From NCBI RefSeq assembly GCF_932526225.1, contig NC_064034.1, positions 10,171,387 through 10,231,386 of the forward strand: 60,000 nucleotides of DNA. The letters run 5' to 3'. The notes beneath the pieces are model-generated. The model was not told the origin of the DNA. It did no database searches and saw only the letters and a program-made list of their open reading frames with translations. The first letter of the stretch is position 1, and every line of letters starts with the position of its first letter. This DNA comes from Nematostella vectensis (lineage: Eukaryota > Cnidaria > Anthozoa > Actiniaria > Edwardsiidae). Shown in pieces: positions 14,101 to 36,700 of this stretch. The position numbers and the translations under genes are program-made.

Positions 14101-16994
14101 ACTGGCGCTTACTATAAGGTACCGCTCTATATAGAACTAAAGCTTACTATAAGGTACCGCTCTATATAGAACTAACGCTTACCATAAGGTACCACTCTAT
14201 ATAGAACTGGCGCTTGCTATAAGGTACCACTTTATATAGAACTGGCGCTTACTATAAGGTACCGCTCTATATAGAACTAACGCTTACTATTAGGTACCGC
14301 TCTATATAGAACTGACGCTTAGTATAAGGTACCGCTCTATATAGAACTGGCGCTTACTATAAGGTACCGCTCTATATGGAACTAACGCTTACTATAAGGT
14401 ACCGCTCTATATAGAACTGACGCTTCCTATAAGGTACCACTATATATAGAACTGGCACTTGCTATAAGGTACCACTCTATATAGAATTGACGCTTAGTAT
14501 AAGGTACCACTCTATATAGAACTGGAGCTTGCTATAAGGTACCACTATATATAGAACTGGCACTTGCTATAAGGTACCGCTCTATATAGAACTGGCGCTT
14601 GCTATAAGGTACCGCTCTATATAGAATTGACGCTTAGTATAAGGTACCACTCTATATAGAACTGGCGCTTACTATAAGGTACCGCTCTATAAAGAACTAA
14701 CGCTTACTATAACGTAGCGCTCTATATAGAACTGGCACTTGCTATAAGGTACCACTCTATATAGAACTGGCGCTTACTATAAGGTACCACTCTATATAGA
14801 ACTGGCGCTTACTATAAGGTACCACTCTATATAGAACTGGCGCTTAGTATAAGGTACCACTCTATATAGAACTAACGCTTACTATAAGGTACCACTCTAT
14901 ATAGAACTGACGCTTACTATAAGGTAGCACTCTATATAGAACTGGCGCTTACCATAAGGTACCACTTTATATAGAACTGACGCTTACTATAAGGTACCAC
15001 TCTATATAGAACTGACACTTACTATAAGGTACCGCTCTATAAAGAACTAACGCTTTTTATAACGTAGCGCTCTATATAGAACTGGCACTTGCTATAAGGT
15101 ACCACTCTATATAGAACTGGCGCTTACTATAAGGTACCGCTCTATATAGAACTAAAGCTTACTATAAGGTACCGCTCTATATAGAACTAACGCTTACCAT
15201 AAGGTACCACTCTATATAGAACTGGCGCTTGCTATAAGGTACCACTCTATATAGAACTGGCGCTTACTATAAGGTACCGCTCTATATAGAACTAACGCTT
15301 ACTATTAGGTACCGCTCTATATAGAACTGACGCTTAGTATAAGGTACCGCTCTATATAGAACTGGCGCTTACTATAAGGTACCGCTCTATATGGAACTAA
15401 CGCTTACTATAAGGTACCGCTCTATATAGAACTGACGCTTCCTATAAGGTACCACTATATATAGAACTGGCACTTGCTATAAGGTACCACTCTATATAGA
15501 ATTGACGCTTAGTATAAGGTACCACTCTATATAGAACTGGAGCTTGCTATAAGGTACCACTATATATAGAACTGGCACTTGCTATAAGGTACCGCTCTAT
15601 ATAGAACTGGCGCTTGCTATAAGGTACCGCTCTATATAGAATTGACGCTTAGTATAAGGTACCACTCTATATAGAACTGGCGCTTACTATAAGGTACCGC
15701 TCTATAAAGAACTAACGCTTACTATAACGTAGCGCTCTATATAGAACTGGCACTTGCTATAAGGTACCACTCTATATAGAACTGGCGCTTACTATAAGGT
15801 ACCGCTCTATATAGAACTAAAGCTTACTATAAGGTACCGCTCTATATAGAACTAACGCTTACCATAAGGTACCACTCTATATAGAACTGACGCTTACTAT
15901 AAGGTACCGCTCTATATAGAACTGATGCTTACTATAAGGTATCACTCTATATAGAACTGGCGCTTACTATAAGGTACCGCTCTATATAGAACTAACGCTT
16001 ACTATTAGGTACCGCTCTATATAGAATTGACGCTTAGTATAAGGTACCACTCTATATAGAACTGGCGCTTGCTATAAGGTACCACTATATATAGAACTGG
16101 CACTTGCTATAAGGTACCGCTCTATATAGAACTGGCGCTTGCTATAAGGTACCGCTCTATATAGAATTGACGCTTAGTATAAGGTACCACTCTGTATAGA
16201 ACTGGCGCTTACTATAAGGTACCGCTCTATAAAGAACTAACGCTTACTATAACGTAGCGCTCTATATAGAACTGGCACTTGCTATAAGGTACCACTCTAT
16301 ATAGAACTGGCGCTTACTATAAGGTACCGCTCTATATAGAACTAAAGCTTACTATAAGGTACCGCTCTATATAGAACTAACGCTTACCATAAGGTACCAC
16401 TCTATATAGAACTGACGCTTACTATAAGGTACCGCTCTATATAGAACTGATGCTTACTATAAGGTATCACTCTATATAGAACTGGCGCTTACTATAAGGT
16501 ACCGCTCTATATAGAACTAACGCTTACTATTAGGTACCGCTCTATATAGAACTGACGCTTAGTATAAGGTACCGCCCTATATAGAACTGGCGCTTACTAT
16601 AAGGTACCGCTCTATATAGAACTAAAGCTTACTATAAGGTACCGCTCTATATGGAACTAACGCTTACTATAAGGTACCGCTCTATATAGAACTGACGCTT
16701 CCTATAAGGTACCACTATATATAGAACTGGCACTTGCTATAAGGTACCGCTCTATATAGAATTGACGCTTAGTATAAGGTACCACTCTATATAGAACTGA
16801 CGCTTCCTATAAGGTACCGCTCTATATAGAACTGGCACTTGCTATAAGGTACCACTCTATATAGAACTGACGCTTAGTATAAGGTACCACTCTATATAGA
16901 ACTGGCGCTTACTATAAGGTACCGCTCTATATAGAACTGACGCTTAGTATAAGGTTCAACTCTATATAGAACTGGCGCTTGCTATAAGGTACCA
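11144..16994. repeat. 35-bp tandem repeat array (array B), main block, about 167 units
   Basis: Each 35-bp unit starts at a GGTACC palindrome, contains CTCTATATAGAACT and ends in a CTATAA-type stretch. The variable positions are mainly A/G after GGTACC, GAC/GGC/AAC, and ACT/ACC/AGT/GCT before ATAAGG. A higher-order period is visible in the right half: the marker AACGTAGCGC occurs at 14046, 14711, 15061, 15726 and 16251, all multiples of 35 apart, with 1015 bp (29 units) occurring twice. A shortened unit near 13370 breaks the register. There are no coding frames of note. Confidence 0.97.
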
Positions 16995-18349
16995 CCAAGA
17001 GACCATGATATAAGAGAACGAATCCCCGTGGCCCATGATGCCGTCCATGATTGCGCGAGCTTGTCAATCATAGCATCCATATATGGTTCATTGCTCCATA
17101 TTTGGTTATGGGCACCCCGCTAGCTAGTACATTTTCACAATGTTTTTCCCTCTGCACTTCTTGACTTCGTTCGCTACCTGTTTTTACCCTTTTTGCTGCC
17201 TCTCATAGCTCAAGATTACAATGCTACTTGTAGAGTGGTGTCCTGGTATCTGTTAAGTTATCTGAATGTTATATAAATAATTGAACGGGAAGACGTCGGG
17301 AAGACGGCGAATTTGGAGTTCATTCAAGATGCATCAGGCTGACTCCTAAAAAGTTCTTTTTCTCTTCAATACGGTGAGATGGAAAACCTAGGCATTCTCA
17401 GTCTATGACATGTATTAAGATACAAGAAGGCCTTTATTTTTCTTTGATTTGCAATATTTTTAGATGAATAAACTTCAATTTTTCACGCAGATGTTCAGAA
17501 ATCATGTCACTCAAGAAACCCTTGTCACCGGAATAAGATTTACTTCATTATGGAAGTAAATCTTATGGAGATTATGGAGACTTGAAATATTTTTTTGTGA
17601 AATACCTGTCTTAATAACCACTATATCGGTGTGAATATAATGGTTTTAAGTTCTGGATGTATCTTTTTCATTAAAAGGGAATTGGAAGAGAATTGTTTTT
17701 TCTAAATCACAGATTTATGATTGTTGTTGTTTTATAATTTGCGAATCAGCCGTGAAAACTTTTACTGGGGTTGGTCCCCGAGCCTAAAATCACGCACTCT
17801 ATGCATTTCAAAGTCCGAGAAACGGCTTTTTGGATCCAGCGTACTCTATGGAAGATCATTTTCACAGTTGTAAAAAAGGATGGTTTTCGGTCAAAAAGAT
17901 TTCCATAACGTCCTTTTCCGGGTCACATCGCTCAAGATGTGATCGCGCGTAAGACTTATGTTGCTAGGAAACGTGAGCGCTAATGCCTAGTGCACACTAG
18001 TGACATAACGACATGAGAACAATGGCACGCGCATTCTTTTAAGCCCGACATAACGACATGGACATAATGACATAAAAGAAAAAAACATGTTTTTTCTCTT
18101 ATGTCGTTATGTTCATGTGGTTATGTTGGGCTTATGTCAAAATGTCGAACCATTCACACTTGAACATTTGAACATAAGGGTGCACGCGCCTATGTCATTA
18201 TGTTGTTATGTCACTAGTGTGCATCAGGCATAACCAATCAGAGGCGTATCTAAAAATAACTGCTTGTTCTAAAAATAGCTTTCACGGACGTCATCATTGG
18301 AACATACCCTAATACGGGGGATTCGTTCTCTTACATCATGGTCTCTTGG
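16995..18349. mobile_element. Non-autonomous TIR DNA transposon inserted in array B
   Basis: The ends are inverted repeats of about 35 bp (CCAAGAGACCATGATRTAAG..., reading inward from both ends) with two differences. It is flanked by TACCA at 16990-16994 and again at 18350-18354. Removing the element and one TACCA restores an uninterrupted 35-bp unit, so 5 bp is the likely target-site duplication. There is no transposase frame inside. The superfamily is not clear to me; a 5-bp duplication is compatible with several. A second transposon (17984-18230) sits within it. Confidence 0.85.
17984..18230. mobile_element. Palindromic MITE nested in the TIR transposon, Harbinger-like duplication
   Basis: A near-complete palindrome of about 247 bp: TGCCTAGTGCACACTAGTGA on the left matches the inverted right end, and the centre is a run of A and T stretches around ACATGT. 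It is flanked by TAA on both sides (17981-17983 and 18231-18233), the TWA type of target duplication known for PIF/Harbinger elements. It has no coding capacity and could form a long hairpin. Confidence 0.8.
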
Positions 18350-18429
18350 TACCACTCTATATAGAGCTGACGCTTACTATAAGGTTCTACTCTATATAGA
18401 ACTGGCGCTTGCTACAAGGTATAACTATT
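18350..18429. repeat. 35-bp array B, right remnant (about two units)
   Basis: Two units resume directly after the TIR transposon (TACCACTCTATATAGAGCTG...), then the sequence changes at about 18430. Confidence 0.9.
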
Positions 18430-19164
18430 TATTACATACATACTGAGAAATACTCACTGAAAACATATTAAGTAAATTTTCGTTCGTTCATTGGTCTCAG
18501 CAAATCAGAGGCGCGAATGATGTTTTTTTTCACCGTGAAGAAAAGTCGTTTCGCGGTTCTGATTGGACGAACGATATTTTTTCCCTGCACTTGAATGGCT
18601 TCAATCCCAACCCCGGGAGACGGGTAGCTTTGAATGTCACTTTTGTTATTGAGCTTTATTGAGCGAGGGAATGAAATTTTACTGTGAAAATTGAATACGC
18701 AAAGCGTGCAAAACGGCAGACAATAGATTTGCTACTCTCAATGACACTGTAGAGGATTATGTAGAAAGTCTTGAAAACAAGAATACAAAGGGAAAAACCA
18801 ATCGAGATATAAGGCTGTTTAAAACGCTAACATCACAGTCTCGTGCGTGACATTAGCGAGACAGATTTATTTGAACAATGTAAGTTTCTGTCTGTCTTCA
18901 ACTGAACCGTCGAACAGCACAAACGTCGAAGCCTCCGCAGCCAAGTCTAATAAAATGTTATGTATTAAGCTTATTATAAATTTATCAGTATGTACATAAT
19001 AAACAAAATACAGCATGGGAATTGCTTTGTATAGTTTTTATTCACTTGTTGTTTTATATAAAAAAAACTCACTCGTTCGCTGCGCTCACTCGTTCGTTTT
19101 TTGATACTGCACAACTCGTGAATTAAAACCGTACGCGCGCACTTTCCAAGTAGTATTCATTATA
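18430..19164. mobile_element. Probable inserted element separating array B remnants
   Basis: This non-repeat stretch lies between intact array B units on the left and degraded ones on the right. It holds CGTTCGTTCATTGG and similar motifs at the left, ACTCACTCGTTCGCTGCGCT at the right, and a recombinase-like relic in the middle (18710-18850). I could not find clean terminal repeats or a target duplication, so the borders are approximate. Confidence 0.45.
18710..18850 (+). pseudogene. Possible relic of Crypton-type tyrosine recombinase (N-terminal part)
   Basis: An open stretch reads ...RFATLNDTVEDYVESLENK followed by NTKGKTNRDIRLFKTL, then TGA. The pattern of a short acidic helix, then NTK..T..D...F, resembles the N-terminal core-binding region of Crypton-derived (DUF3504/KIAA1958-like) recombinases as I remember them. 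No catalytic R-H-R-Y region follows, so this would be a fragment. The match is from memory and short; chance resemblance is possible. Confidence 0.33.
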
Positions 19165-19250
19165 TATTGAACTGGCGCTTACAGTTGAATTAAGGTACCA
19201 CTAATAAAGAACTGGTACTACAAGGTTCTAATTCTATCGTAGACGCGTGC
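19165..19250. repeat. Degenerate array B units
   Basis: Sequence such as TATATTGAACTGGCGCTTAC, AAGGTACCACTAATAAAGAA and ACAAGGTTCTA shows decayed 35-bp units at the right edge of the array. Edge units of tandem arrays usually decay because they are not homogenised. Confidence 0.75.
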
Positions 19251-22200
19251 TACAAATTCCTGACTGAACTTGACGACAACAATACCTTTGCTCATGAAAA
19301 TCCTCGCAATGTACGCATGTGTATTCCCCCATAATCCCTCACTGCTAAAACATTAAGCTGATAGACTGTGCTTTCGACAAAATGTTTGTTAAAATGTAAA
19401 TATATCGAGCGAGTAGCTGCCTTATATACATGTTGTTCCAAGCGTTATCAAAATTTACCTTTTTATCTCTTAAACTGTTTTGCCTTCCCCCTCCCTCTCT
19501 ATCAGTCTGTACTATCAAGTTATATTTCTTTAGAAAAAAATCCAAAAACAGACCCCCAGCACTATCGACAAAATGATAACACTCAATCGGCCCATCTTTT
19601 ACTGTCGTCCCTATCTAAATGGGCCAAGAAATACAACCATACCTTTGTATTTTCAAGCAGCAGGAGAGATTAATATGCATGACGCCTTTGCGCCGCAATG
19701 GCGCGCTTGCCTGCGGTTCTCATTGAGGTTAGTCTCACCTTGTGGTAAATGATAGCACCTAACCGACAATACTACAATTCCGTTATCAGAGCAAAGCATT
19801 TACCTCCTTGTTTCGTTCAAATTGCCCAAAAATATTCATAACCAGTTTACGCGAAGGTCTTATAGTTTCAATATTTTTAAATAAACGACAGGATTTTCGT
19901 TTCATTATTAGTGTATTTTAGTTCATTAAAGCGATGTTGCCATGGCGGTCCAGCCGGGCTTAAACAATCCTATTTGATGCATTTATTGATGATAGAGTTC
20001 TAAATGCGCAAATTAAAAAACCGCTTATCTGAGAGTCACGATATCAACAATTGCTATTTGCGTCCCGCTGTGTTATAGCTAGATGGGAATTTCGGGCTAT
20101 AGTGAATTTGTTTTTATCACATGCGTGACAGTATGTGTTCAACATGGATTGCCCATTAATTGGCCATAGATTCAATGTTTTTTTTAGGTGCCCGATAAAG
20201 CCAAAAATTAACCACAAATTCTTGAGTGGAATGAAGTGAAGATACCGTTTGATGAATGAATTATTTGGTCATCAGACAATGGCTCAACGCCAATTATTTC
20301 TCAATTTATGCTTATCGAGACTAGCATTAAAGGCTATCTCTTCATCGTTTAAGTTATTAAAATCGTTTCAGGGCGTTAGTTGTGTCTATTTTTTAAGCTT
20401 TTTTGTTTCTACTTTTTTCATATGACTTACTAAATGATTCCTAGTATTTCATATCCTTTAGCTAAAAATGCTTGAATGAGAACCATTACATCGACCTTTA
20501 GCGCTTAATGTCAACATGTGCCGGGCCGTTCCGAATACGGACTTACCGTTGTAACGGTTGTTTTCTTCGTTTTCGTCGACATTTGTACGAGTCTTTTGTG
20601 CCTTGTGCCAGCTTTCGCATGATAAGGATTTCACGAGATTTCCCGCCGTTTGTTGCAGCGTAAGATGGTGATGTGCTTGCGTCAATCCTACACTGAGAAA
20701 GTGCCCTTAAATAATGCAGCATTGGTCTTTGAAATTGAAAAACTAGATGGAAGAGGAATGAGTTAATTGGACATCAAAATATCTCAACACTGAGGTCTGT
20801 TCGTTTTCCCTTTCAATACTTTTAGGAAAGTGTAAAATCAAAAACCCCCATAGCACCTAATTTAAAATGTGCGTTAATTTCTGATAAATAAAGCTGCTGT
20901 TCAGTCCATTTAGAGGCGTTGGCTGCGTTGTGCTAAGAGTTTCTCGATTCAGTTCAATTACAGCAGCTGTTAAAACAATGATATGATATCTACTCAAAAG
21001 AAATATTAACAATATGAAAAAGAAAAGTGAGTGTACATTGTTAAAGTAACGTAGGCTATAAAGCAACTGGCTTACCGGGTAAACATTGTTGCAGGGTAAC
21101 ATTTCTAGCTCTACTTAAAAAGTCTGAGCACTTACCAGGCTTCGACAACTATATCCAAATCCCTCCTATCCACTTCATTTTAATCAACTTAAAGAAAATT
21201 TGCATTACATATCACACAATTCCAAGTGTATCTTGACAGAAATTTTGAAACACTTCTTAAAACCAGTGCTCCCCTCTACTAACTGACCAATATCCCTGCT
21301 CCATATCAACGCGTACAATAGCGCACTTACGATGCTTTCTTCTAGAGGTGCGCCCTCCATCTTGTCTTCTGATGATATGGCTAGCGAAACGTCTTTCTAA
21401 GGGCATAACTCTATTTATTATGGTTTATAAATGCCGAGGGAAAGGATCTTACCGATCAGCATATGGCAAAACCACCAGAGATTAATCGAATAGGTTGAAA
21501 GCCATCAAACTAAAACAAATTGATTTATTTACACTTGTCAAATGCACGTAGTTAAAATCCTTTTACATGGGTAATACATTTCATCCTCTTTATTCAGGTA
21601 ACGGAACATCGCAAGACTTCAGGCAATGGCCAATAATGTGCGAGACTACTTTTTCCATTACAGCCTTTTTTTTCTTTATAAGAAAAGAGAGTGGGCGGGC
21701 ATCTATTTTCGATACTTACTTTTTTAACAGTTTTTTCCTCAAATCGGCTTTGAGGCTAGAATCCAAGTTACCGGTCCATTATATTAATAATAGAAATGAT
21801 AACGGAAAGAGAAAAGACGCTATTGTTTTCTAGTTTCAAATCTCGGGGTTCTGTCAATTCTAAGGAGATTTTTCTCGAAACGCTTTTAGTAACTTATCCA
21901 ATCAGGGCGCGTTTTTATGATAGACCTCTAGTTTCCACCACCATTAGTATGACGGCGATTAAGATCATCTTTACTTGACACGAGCGGGATAGTGTAAGTG
22001 ATAATAATTTAGATCTCGACCAGACATTTAAGCATCAATTATAAATTGTAATGTAAGGTAAATTTCAACTAAAAAGGTTGGGAACAGAGTAGAGAAAATA
22101 AAATAGATAAGACATAGTTTAGAATGCACTTCTTTATTAATTTTAAAGTTTACAGGTAAGGTATTTTGTTTCCCTTTTTTTTCTTTTTCTCCAAGAAAGC

Positions 22201-22585
22201 ATAAATATTTATGCGCTATCCAGACCGACCATCGTTATAAAGTAGAAGATGGTAGTGGGTTACCTGTGCTTTGAATTCGCCTTGTGTTTTCGGTTCAGCG
22301 GACGTTGCTATAGTAAACATGGCGGCCTCCTAGCACCCGAAGAGGCAAAACTTCACTTTTTTTCGTGTTGTAAACTGCAAAATGGGTATAATCCGGACAT
22401 ATATCCTTAAAAGTGTGATGTAGAGCTAAAAGGTAATCTTTTTGTGTGTTTTCACCCTGACATACTGGGTGCAAGAGTCAAATTTATATTCGAAAATGTC
22501 TAGCGAGCTGTGATTGCTAATGGGATGGATGCCTCCTGTTCACATCGTTAACTTATTTATTTTATCTGTGTATTTAGAATAAACG
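19251..22585. other. Intergenic region between satellite block and ARMH1; possible small minus-strand exons
   Basis: There is no recognised gene. On the minus strand, about 20690-20547 could be an exon (acceptor TCAGTGTAG, frame ...HHHLTLQQTAGNLVKSLSCE..., donor AACG|GTAAGT). About 20970-20860 reads ...ELNRETLSTTQPTPLNGLNS... to a stop after an acceptor TTTTAACAG. I could not link or name them. The last 300 bp before 22586 should hold the ARMH1 promoter and 5' UTR. Confidence 0.35.
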
Positions 22586-32534
<9,949 letters not shown>

Positions 32535-32994
32535 TGCTGGTTGTCCAGTTGCTGCACCTAGTATAATCCTGTTTCATGTGAAAACAAAAATAAGCTTACT
32601 TGTAAATACATGATAGAAATTTGATGATGATGTTGTTCATAGCTCACTGTATAATTTTCCTATAAATTAAATGATATATATTGATTTAGAAATTGAGTTT
32701 TCTCTCTCATGCTTACCTAAAAAGAAAAGGCTGTGGTCAAACGAAATGCAAGCTGTCGTAAATATTGCAACTTGTGTCCACTTGCGTTGAATTTTGACAT
32801 GTATAAATTTTGAACGTGATTGCTGTACGTAATTGTGTCATTGAATTCTTATGCAAATTACCAATTCGCACTGACTCATTTCGTCTCGATGGCGCAAGTT
32901 AGAGCGTCAAAAAGGAAAAAAGTTCGCTAACTTGCGTCGTTTAGCCAGGCTTCAAGACAGTTTTTGTTGGCTTTTAACCTAGTCCCCCTACTTA

Positions 32995-33198
32995 GGGCGC
33001 GTTTTTCTCCTATCATTCTGGAAATGGAATGGTTGGTAGAGAATGTTCAGCATGGCATTTGAGTCATTCTGCTACAGGTAGCAGAATAGGTGGAATGGCC
33101 TTCATTCCATTCCGGAATGGCAACGCGGGATAAACGAACGTGCGCTTTTTCTATTCCAATCATTCTCATTCCAGAATCACGAGTAAATAAACGCGCCC
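32995..33198. mobile_element. MITE between ARMH1 and SPICE1, Harbinger-like
   Basis: Terminal inverted repeats GGGCGCGTTT... / ...AAACGCGCCC enclose about 204 bp and are flanked by TTA on both sides (32992-32994, 33199-33201), a TWA-type duplication. Subterminal copies of CATTCC and GGAATG are frequent in both orientations. There is no coding sequence. Confidence 0.78.
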
Positions 33199-33798
33199 TT
33201 AGCCGTATAAGTCTGAGAACCTTCTCTTCCCCATTGTCAATCGCCATTTGCCGTTTGCACTGACAACGTTATTTGAAATAGGTGTGTCGCACCTATCGCA
33301 GGGATCGAGGTCCAAGCGTGTTGGTTTTACTATATATAGCTATAGCCACGTGCTACGCACGCTCTCATTGGTCGATTGGCGGGCCGTACTTTTCTTCGAT
33401 CTTCGAATTCGATCAAAGAGGTATAGAACCACTCTCCCGGGGGGTGGCTCAATATGTACACAACAATGATACAACATATAGCGCAATTTTTTAATTTTAG
33501 CTCGCATAAATTTCGCATTTATTTACTGCGATCCCAGTTTAGCGGCTATTCCTTCATCACTTTTTTAAATTATTTTAGGCCACCTCCCTTGGTTCAGTTT
33601 TTATTGCGTGTTTTAAAATCCCGGTTAAAAACACCCAACATAAGGTATGTATGATTCTTCACTCCTTTCTGGGTTTCCGCGAAGGGGAATCGTCCGACCG
33701 CGTTCTCACAACCAGAATATGCGGGATTCCTGTGGCCTCGCATAGACTAGGCTCTAATCCCCCAAGCGAGGCCGGTACCAAGGCGGGAAATTCTAAAG

Positions 33799-36700
33799 AT
33801 GGCTTCCCGAGGAGGGTTTCTCGTCGGCGATGGAGCACTTCGCCGACGTAAACCCACTCAAAAGACTACAAACACAGCACTAAAGGCACACAAGACAACA
33901 AAGCGCAAGAAAAGAAAGCCTGAATGGGATGTAAGCTTGTAGAAAAATGCAGATAGCTCTCATTTTGCTGTTTTGATTTGCTGTTCTTTTCGAAATGTGA
34001 TGCAAATTTATGAAGTGTGTAACTTAAACATAAGTACAATAACGGATCCTGTCTACGTACTTTTCTTTAATTCACCATTGATTTTGGCATTTCAATTGAA
34101 AGCTAGAGTATTCGATGGTTTTGCAAATTATTATGCCAGTCCTTTTATATTGTTTACAAAAAGAAAATCTTAATTAAATCAATCAAAAAGATATCCACTC
34201 ATGCATCACAATAAAACAATTGAAGAGAAGTACGTTAACTCAGCTGTGCTTTTGTTCTATATATTTTTTTAATCTAGGCCACAAACCCAGGTTATAAACC
34301 TAGCAAACGATGTACTATCTTTGCCCACAGAGCACAGTGAACGATCTAAATGTTTACAAGGCATCCGAGGATGAAGTGGTAAATATTTAAGTAAACAGCT
34401 ACCTGGTATACATACCAGAGAGATAGAGGGAAGGAAGAGAGTAACAAAGAGCGAGAGAGATAGAGAGAGGAAAAAAGCAATATATTGAATTTCTTTCATA
34501 TTCCTAATTGTCATCTTTTGTTATTATTGTGCAGAGGCATAGACATGAGGCACACAAATCTAAGAATTATGGCCTCCCAAGAAAGCAAGCAACTAATAAA
34601 GAAAACAGCCCAGGTTATATCACTACACCAAACAGTGCTCAGAGAAAACAGGCCATCTTACAGGAAATTTTGTATGGCCGAGACCAGGTACCAATGATAA
34701 TTGATCTTATTATTACATTAATGCTTAATGCTTTTAACATCATTTTTTTCCTGTGTTATCATCTTTCATCATAGTTCCAAGATGTTCTTGCTGAGTCAGA
34801 TAGAACTATGTCTGTTGTAAAGGATCTATTTGGAGATGATCCAAAGGTATAGTATTTTTTATAAGGCAAAAGTTTTTAGCTTGTGTGAAATTTGATCTTT
34901 AGTAAAAATCTTATCTTATAGAAGTACATGGGATTTCCAAACATCACTGTACCACCTCAAGTGTTGTCTGAAAACACTGAAAGGTAAATATATTATAATA
35001 TTAATAGTTATAATGATTATTATAATATTATAATTGAGATTGACTAAAGGTTGAATTTTGGTGAAAAAGTGGCATTTTAGTATAATTTGAAATCCCTCTG
35101 AATATGCTCAAAACGATTTTCCATTAGGCAGTTCTTGTTATCATTATTTTTTATTTTTTCTAGATGTTCAAACTATTATAATCAATTTATAAAATCGGCC
35201 CTCATGCTAATTTATAACTGCAAATCGAAAGAGCCTAGAAATTGTTTGATTTGTTTCAAATAGTTGAATTCTGAACAGTCAGGCTGTTCTTTATTTCCTT
35301 CATAATAGCTTGAGTGGAGACTTTGATGATTGTGATTTGGAAATTATTTGTCCTCTTTCTTATTTTAATGCTTTTCTAAATCAAGAAATGGTCCAATCGC
35401 TGAAGTGCCTGAGGCTCAAACACAGCTGACACAACTAAGCGAGTCGGTAATGCAGACCACAGCACTGAATGAGATCTCAGAAGACGAGGGGAACAGTAGT
35501 GGAACAGAGCCCTCCCCGCAAAGTAATCAAAACCAGGCAGCTCAGAGAATGACCTTCCAACCAAGACTAGACCTGCAGAAGTTTAAAGAGTTTGTATCGC
35601 AAGAGCAAAATGATAGTGGGCAGCCAAGTTATGAGGTCAAAAATCCTATATCTGCTAGTAGAAGCCAGGGGATACCACCAGGAAAGGTATTACAGCCAGC
35701 AGTACAAGCTGAAGATCACAGCTCATTCCTGAGTGGCACAAGCGGGAACACCATTCTTGCTGGAGCCCCTAATTTTATGTTTCCAGGTGAGAAACAGTCA
35801 TCAATAAATAACTTTGAGAAGCTCAGCACCCTCCTTGTATACCTGTGATGCTGAATTATGAGAGTGCAGATACAATTGGGTTGAGTTGAAGGCATAGAAT
35901 TTGTCACAGACAGCTGCCTGACTCATGTCTGACAAAGGAAGACAGCTTGGGATCTATATTGTTGGTCTTTGTAGAGGGAGAAAAAAACCGGAGAACCCTG
36001 AGAAACTGAGATGCAAAGGCAAGAAAATTTGAACTCAAGTTATATTAGAACTGGCAATTGAACCCAGTGATGAGAACCACAGGCACTTAAAGAGTGATGC
36101 TCTGCCAATTGCGCCACCAATCTCCCCTACAAAAGTTGATGTTTGTGATTATTGTAAATATTGTTGTTGTTTTTCTTGTGGAATTTCTTATGGAATGCTT
36201 TTCTTTTTATAGCCCAACAATCATCCGGGGAGCCAACCGCCATTGCTGAAATACCAGGCAGTGAACAGCTGGAACAAACAGGGTGAGGTTTGGGACATTT
36301 TTTCAAGCAGGGTTGAATAAGTACATGATGATGCTAAAAATATGCTAGGAAAAAATCTTTTCATCTATTTAAATTGTGACATTTTGCTCTATTTGATATC
36401 ATTTTTCAGTGAGGTCAAAGCAAGGGTCAAAAGTAATGAAAAAGCACCAAAATTGAAAGCAACTGTAAAGCCTGCACAAGGGCCAAAGGGCCTGAGATGT
36501 CTAGATGACCTGAAAAAGGTAGTGATTCGTGTTGTCCATAAACAAGGTTTACAAATTTACAAACTAAATTAATGGCCATTGACCTTGTACCAGCTGCTGG
36601 CAAATTTTCTAGCCAGCTTTTTAATAAAAGTTTGACATCATAGATGGTGGAGAACCTGGAGGATGAGATAGCCGAGTATGAAATGGAGACTGGCAGAGAG

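Noticed and set aside
36053-36127. tRNA gene on the minus strand
   Set aside because: A and B boxes are present, but acceptor and anticodon stems do not pair convincingly and a body and tail follow; a tRNA-derived SINE fits better.
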